9,178 nucleotides of DNA, taken from positions 1-9,178 of the forward strand of contig JAEWKY010000065.1 in the NCBI GenBank assembly GCA_023457615.1, read 5' to 3'. The position numbers and the translations under genes are program-made. Positions 6,571-9,178 of this stretch are shown here, in pieces (position 1 is the stretch's first letter; every line of letters begins with the position of its first letter). The stretch comes from Actinomycetes bacterium. GTDB lineage: Bacteria > Actinomycetota > Actinomycetes > Actinomycetales > Microbacteriaceae. The notes below the pieces were generated by a model. That model was not told the origin of the DNA and did no database searches. It was given only the letters and a program-made list of their open reading frames with translations.

Positions 6571-6577
6571 GGGGAGG
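6571..6577 (+). promoter_or_regulatory. Ribosome binding site GGGGAGG
   Basis: This strong purine-rich site lies four bases before ATG 6582 and fixes that start. The next in-frame ATG (codon 8) lies inside the signal peptide. Unlike the operon genes, which rely on ATGA coupling, this gene has its own clear initiation site. Confidence 0.7.
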
Positions 6578-6581
6578 TGCG

Positions 6582-9178
6582 ATGCGCACGACTCGTCGAG
6601 GCATGCTCGCGTCTCTCGTGGCGGCCGCGCTCGCTCTGAGCGCCCTCGTCGCCCCCGTCGCCGCGGAGCCGGCGGACGCGGCTCCCGCCGTCGAGTCCGC
6701 GCCTCTCGTCGACTCCGCGCCTCTCGTCGACGCCGCCCCCGAGGCCAAGTTCCTGAGCGGCTCGGAGTTCGATCCGGGCATGATCATCAGCGATCAGCTC
6801 TTCTACGACGGCGCCGCGATGACGGCCGCGCAGATCCAGGCGTTCCTCGACGCGAAGATCGGCACCTGCCAGACGAACCGGTGCCTCAACGTCGCGGTGC
6901 TGCCCGTCACCGCGCGCGCGGCGTCGTACTCGGCCGACACGGGCGGCCTCGTCTGCACCGCGATCGCCGGCGGCAACCTGCGCGTCTCCGAGCTGATCTA
7001 CCGCACGCAGGTCGCCTGCGGCATCTCGGCGAAGGTGATCCTCGTCACGCTCCAGAAGGAGCAGGGGCTCGTCACGAGCCGCGCCCCGAGCGACTGGGCG
7101 CTGCGCGCCGCGATGGGGATGGGCTGCCCCGACACCGCGCCGTGCTCCGACGCGTTCGCCGGTCTCGCCACCCAGATCATGTCCGGCACCCGGCAGCTCA
7201 AGGTCTACAAGGTGGGCGGCTTCGGTCGTCAGCCCGGCAGCCAGTACGTGCAGTACCACCCCAACGCCTCGTGCGGCGGCACGACGCTCAACGTGCGCAA
7301 CTACGCGACCGCGGCGCTCTACAACTACACGCCGTACCAGCCGAACGCCGCCTCGCTCGCGAACCTCGGCCGCACGGGCGACTCGTGCTCGAGCTACGGC
7401 AACCGCAACTTCTGGAGCTACTACCGCACGTGGTTCGGCTCCGTGACGGGCGCCCAGTACATGGTGTCGACGGTCGACGTCGACTACCTCCTGGCGCGCG
7501 ACGCGCGCGACGAGCTCTGGGCCTACCCGATCGGACCCGGCGGCGGCTGGGGTCTGCGCACGAGCCTCGGCACCGGCTGGGGCGGCGTCACGGACCTCAT
7601 CGGCGTCGGCGATCTCGACGGGAACGGCTACCGCGACATCGTCGCGCGGGACACCGCGGGGGTGGCCTGGTTCTATCCCGGCGGGGCGGGGCTGGCCTAT
7701 GCCACGCGACGCCAGCTGCCCGTCGACTGGTCGACCGCGACGCGCGTGCTCTACGGCGGCTACCTCGACGCCGGCACCGACCCGGACATGCTCACCGTCG
7801 ACGCCAAGGGCGTGCTGTGGTTCTGGGCGGGCGACGGCGAGGGCGGATTCCGCCCCGGGGTGAAGGCGGGCACGGGCTTCGGCGCGTACTCGGTCGTCAC
7901 CGGAGTCGGGGACTTCACGGGCGACGGCTGCGGCGACCTGCTCGGCATCGCGGCGTCGGGAGCGCTCATGCTCCACGCGGGGACCTGCGCAGGCGGGTTC
8001 CGCACGCCCAAGCAGATCGGTCACGGCTTCGCGACCTACACGGGCCTCTACGCCGCCGGCGACTTCACGGGCGACGGCATCGTCGACCTCTGGGGGAAGG
8101 ACGCGAGCAGCAATCTGCGGCTCTTCCGCGGCACCGGCTCGGGCTCGATCGCGGGCACGAAGATCCACGACCGGGGCTGGGGCGCCATGAAGAACATCGT
8201 GGGAGCCGGCATGCGTCCCGCGCGCCCCGCGATCATCACGACCGTGACGAGCACGGCCGACATGCACGCCGGCTACCTGATCGCGCGCGACTCGAGCAAC
8301 CGGCTCTGGGCCTACCCGGCGAACGCCGCGGGCGCCTGGCGCGACCCCCGGGTGAGCCTCGGGGCAGGCTGGGCCGGGGTGACCGACATCGTCGGCGTCG
8401 GCGATCTCGACGGCAACGGCTACCGTGACGTCATCGCCCGCGACACGGCCGGCACGTCGTGGTTCTACCCGGGCACCGGTCGCCTCGACTATCCGACCCG
8501 GCGGCAGATCACGGGCCAGTGGAAGTCGGCGCGGCACCTGCTCTACGGCGGCTACTTCAACGGCGACGCCAAGCCGGACATGCTCACCGTCGACGCGGCG
8601 GGCAGCCTATGGCTGTGGCCCGGGATGGGCAACGGCGCGTTCGGCGGCAAGAAGCTCGTCGCGAACGGCTTCGGAAGCGTGGCGGCGATCGCGGGGGTCG
8701 GCGATCTCGACGGCGACCGGTGCGGCGACGTCGTGTCGCTCACCTCCGCGGGTGCGCTCATGCTGCACAAGGGCGACTGCCTCGGCGGGCTCAAGCCCGC
8801 GGTGCAGATCGCCTCGGGCCTGCGCGGCACGAGCGGCATCTACTCGATGGGCGACTTCACTGGCGACCGGATCGCGGACCTGTGGCTCAAGGGCACGGAC
8901 GGCGCCATCCGCCTCTACAAGGGCACCGGCGGCGGCGGGGGCGTCGAGACGAGCGTCGCCGACTACGGCTGGGGCGGGTTCCTGAACCTCACGGGTGCGG
9001 GCATGCGCCCGGGCGCCCCGCTCCCGGTCGCCCCGGCGCCCACGCCGACTCCCACCCCCACGCCGACCCCGACCCCCACCCCGACTCCCGCCCCCACGGG
9101 CACGGCCACGCCGGGACCGACCCCCACGCCGACGGGCACGGCGAGCCCCTCGCCGACGCCGACCCCCAGCCCCACCAC
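6582..9178 (+). CDS. Secreted protein: lysozyme-like N-terminal domain, duplicated FG-GAP/VCBS repeats, Pro-Thr linker (3' end missing)
   Basis: An open frame of 865 codons runs off the window with no stop. Residues 1-28 are an export signal: basic MRTTRRG, a hydrophobic core, and likely cleavage after VAA; TRRGML is Tat-like. Residues 35-55 are an Ala/Pro-rich spacer. Residues about 56-290 form a domain with exactly eight cysteines (96, 101, 125, 146, 182, 188, 231, 269), suggesting four disulfides. It contains ILVTLQKEQGLV, in which Glu160 sits in a setting like the catalytic Glu of lysozyme/lytic transglycosylase folds. From about residue 302, two copies of a 264-residue block carry FG-GAP-like, potentially calcium-binding loops (DLDGNGYRD, DFTGDGCGD, DFTGDGIVD). 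After residue 810 comes a Pro-Thr linker. FG-GAP repeats usually fold as beta-propellers that bind carbohydrate or protein. An extracellular, wall-associated role is inferred; what follows the linker is unknown. Confidence 0.9.
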   Translation, partial: MRTTRRGMLASLVAAALALSALVAPVAAEPADAAPAVESAPLVDSAPLVDAAPEAKFLSGSEFDPGMIISDQLFYDGAAMTAAQIQAFLDAKIGTCQTNRCLNVAVLPVTARAASYSADTGGLVCTAIAGGNLRVSELIYRTQVACGISAKVILVTLQKEQGLVTSRAPSDWALRAAMGMGCPDTAPCSDAFAGLATQIMSGTRQLKVYKVGGFGRQPGSQYVQYHPNASCGGTTLNVRNYATAALYNYTPYQPNAASLANLGRTGDSCSSYGNRNFWSYYRTWFGSVTGAQYMVSTVDVDYLLARDARDELWAYPIGPGGGWGLRTSLGTGWGGVTDLIGVGDLDGNGYRDIVARDTAGVAWFYPGGAGLAYATRRQLPVDWSTATRVLYGGYLDAGTDPDMLTVDAKGVLWFWAGDGEGGFRPGVKAGTGFGAYSVVTGVGDFTGDGCGDLLGIAASGALMLHAGTCAGGFRTPKQIGHGFATYTGLYAAGDFTGDGIVDLWGKDASSNLRLFRGTGSGSIAGTKIHDRGWGAMKNIVGAGMRPARPAIITTVTSTADMHAGYLIARDSSNRLWAYPANAAGAWRDPRVSLGAGWAGVTDIVGVGDLDGNGYRDVIARDTAGTSWFYPGTGRLDYPTRRQITGQWKSARHLLYGGYFNGDAKPDMLTVDAAGSLWLWPGMGNGAFGGKKLVANGFGSVAAIAGVGDLDGDRCGDVVSLTSAGALMLHKGDCLGGLKPAVQIASGLRGTSGIYSMGDFTGDRIADLWLKGTDGAIRLYKGTGGGGGVETSVADYGWGGFLNLTGAGMRPGAPLPVAPAPTPTPTPTPTPTPTPTPAPTGTATPGPTPTPTGTASPSPTPTPSPT
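6696..6731 (+). repeat. Perfect 18-base tandem duplication
   Basis: TCCGCGCCTCTCGTCGAC occurs twice in succession (6696-6713 and 6714-6731). It encodes SAPLVD twice in the spacer just after the signal peptide. The exact identity, including the less common CCT codon, points to a recent in-frame slippage or duplication in a tolerant spacer. Confidence 0.9.
7485..9011 (+). repeat. 264-residue tandem duplication of FG-GAP blocks
   Basis: Unit A runs from about 7485 to 8273 and unit B from 8274 to about 9011. DLDGNGYRD recurs at 7611 and 8403, and GAGMRP recurs with its Met codon at 8211 and 9003; both pairs are 792 bases apart. The unit starts (YLLARD/YLIARD) are 789 apart, so one codon has been gained or lost. 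Cysteine pairs 450/469 and 714/733 match at the same offset. Each unit has about five loop-bearing segments (at residues 344, 396, 444, 494, 544, then 608 onward). Confidence 0.9.
9036..9178 (+). repeat. Low-complexity Pro-Thr linker, continuing past the window
   Basis: Alternating Pro and Thr codons (PTPTPTPTPT, later PTGTATPGPTPTP and SPSPTPTP) form an extended extracellular linker of at least 47 residues. Such linkers in secreted actinobacterial proteins join folded domains or span the wall and are often O-glycosylated. The linker implies at least one further domain or anchor beyond the window. The long reverse-strand frame here, rich in Gly-Val, is only its complement. Confidence 0.85.

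Noticed and set aside
6560..8428. A 622-codon plus-strand open frame overlapping the secreted protein gene
   Set aside because: It is an Arg-rich shifted frame. The true frame from 6582 shows a signal peptide, conserved repeats and paired cysteines and has its own ribosome binding site.
9036..9178. A CRISPR-like or tandem DNA repeat array
   Set aside because: The periodicity is explained by alternating Pro and Thr codons in the coding frame, without unique spacers.

Overview
This window looks like chromosome from a high-GC Gram-positive actinomycete, most likely Microbacteriaceae or a close relative. The base composition is very GC-rich, with almost every third codon position G or C. A candidate actinobacterial-type leaderless promoter is present, and the secreted protein at the right end has an architecture I associate with that group. 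The family assignment is inference; no rRNA or marker gene is present.

Layout: (1) positions 1-120 hold the last 39 codons of a plus-strand gene of unknown function. (2) Positions 130-567 (minus strand) encode a small left-handed beta-helix acyltransferase, divergent from what follows. (3) Positions 609-6469 hold a tight five-gene plus-strand operon in which every junction is the four-base overlap ATGA: an extended SDR sugar-nucleotide dehydratase/epimerase, a DegT/DnrJ-type aminotransferase, a HisH-type glutaminase, a HisF-like barrel fused in one reading frame to a WbpG/PseA/WbuX-type N-acetyl sugar amidotransferase, and a GT4-like glycosyltransferase. (4) Positions 6470-6581 are a 112-base intergenic region with a perfect inverted repeat, a possible -10 box and a ribosome binding site. 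(5) Positions 6582-9178 (running off the end) encode a large secreted protein: signal peptide, a cysteine-rich lysozyme-like N-terminal domain, a precise 264-residue tandem duplication of FG-GAP/VCBS-type repeats, and a Pro-Thr linker.

How the genes work together (inference from family roles): the SDR makes a keto sugar nucleotide, the aminotransferase converts the keto group to an amine, the acyltransferase acylates it, and the HisH/HisF-amidotransferase machinery turns the N-acyl group into an amidine using ammonia from glutamine and ATP. The glycosyltransferase then places the sugar on a surface glycan. The HisF-like domain has lost the catalytic Asp of the histidine pathway and is fused to the amidotransferase. 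This suggests a dedicated ammonia conduit joined to its consumer, and it is the most interesting feature here. The sugar product cannot be named from sequence; a 4-amidino-4,6-dideoxyhexose is one guess.
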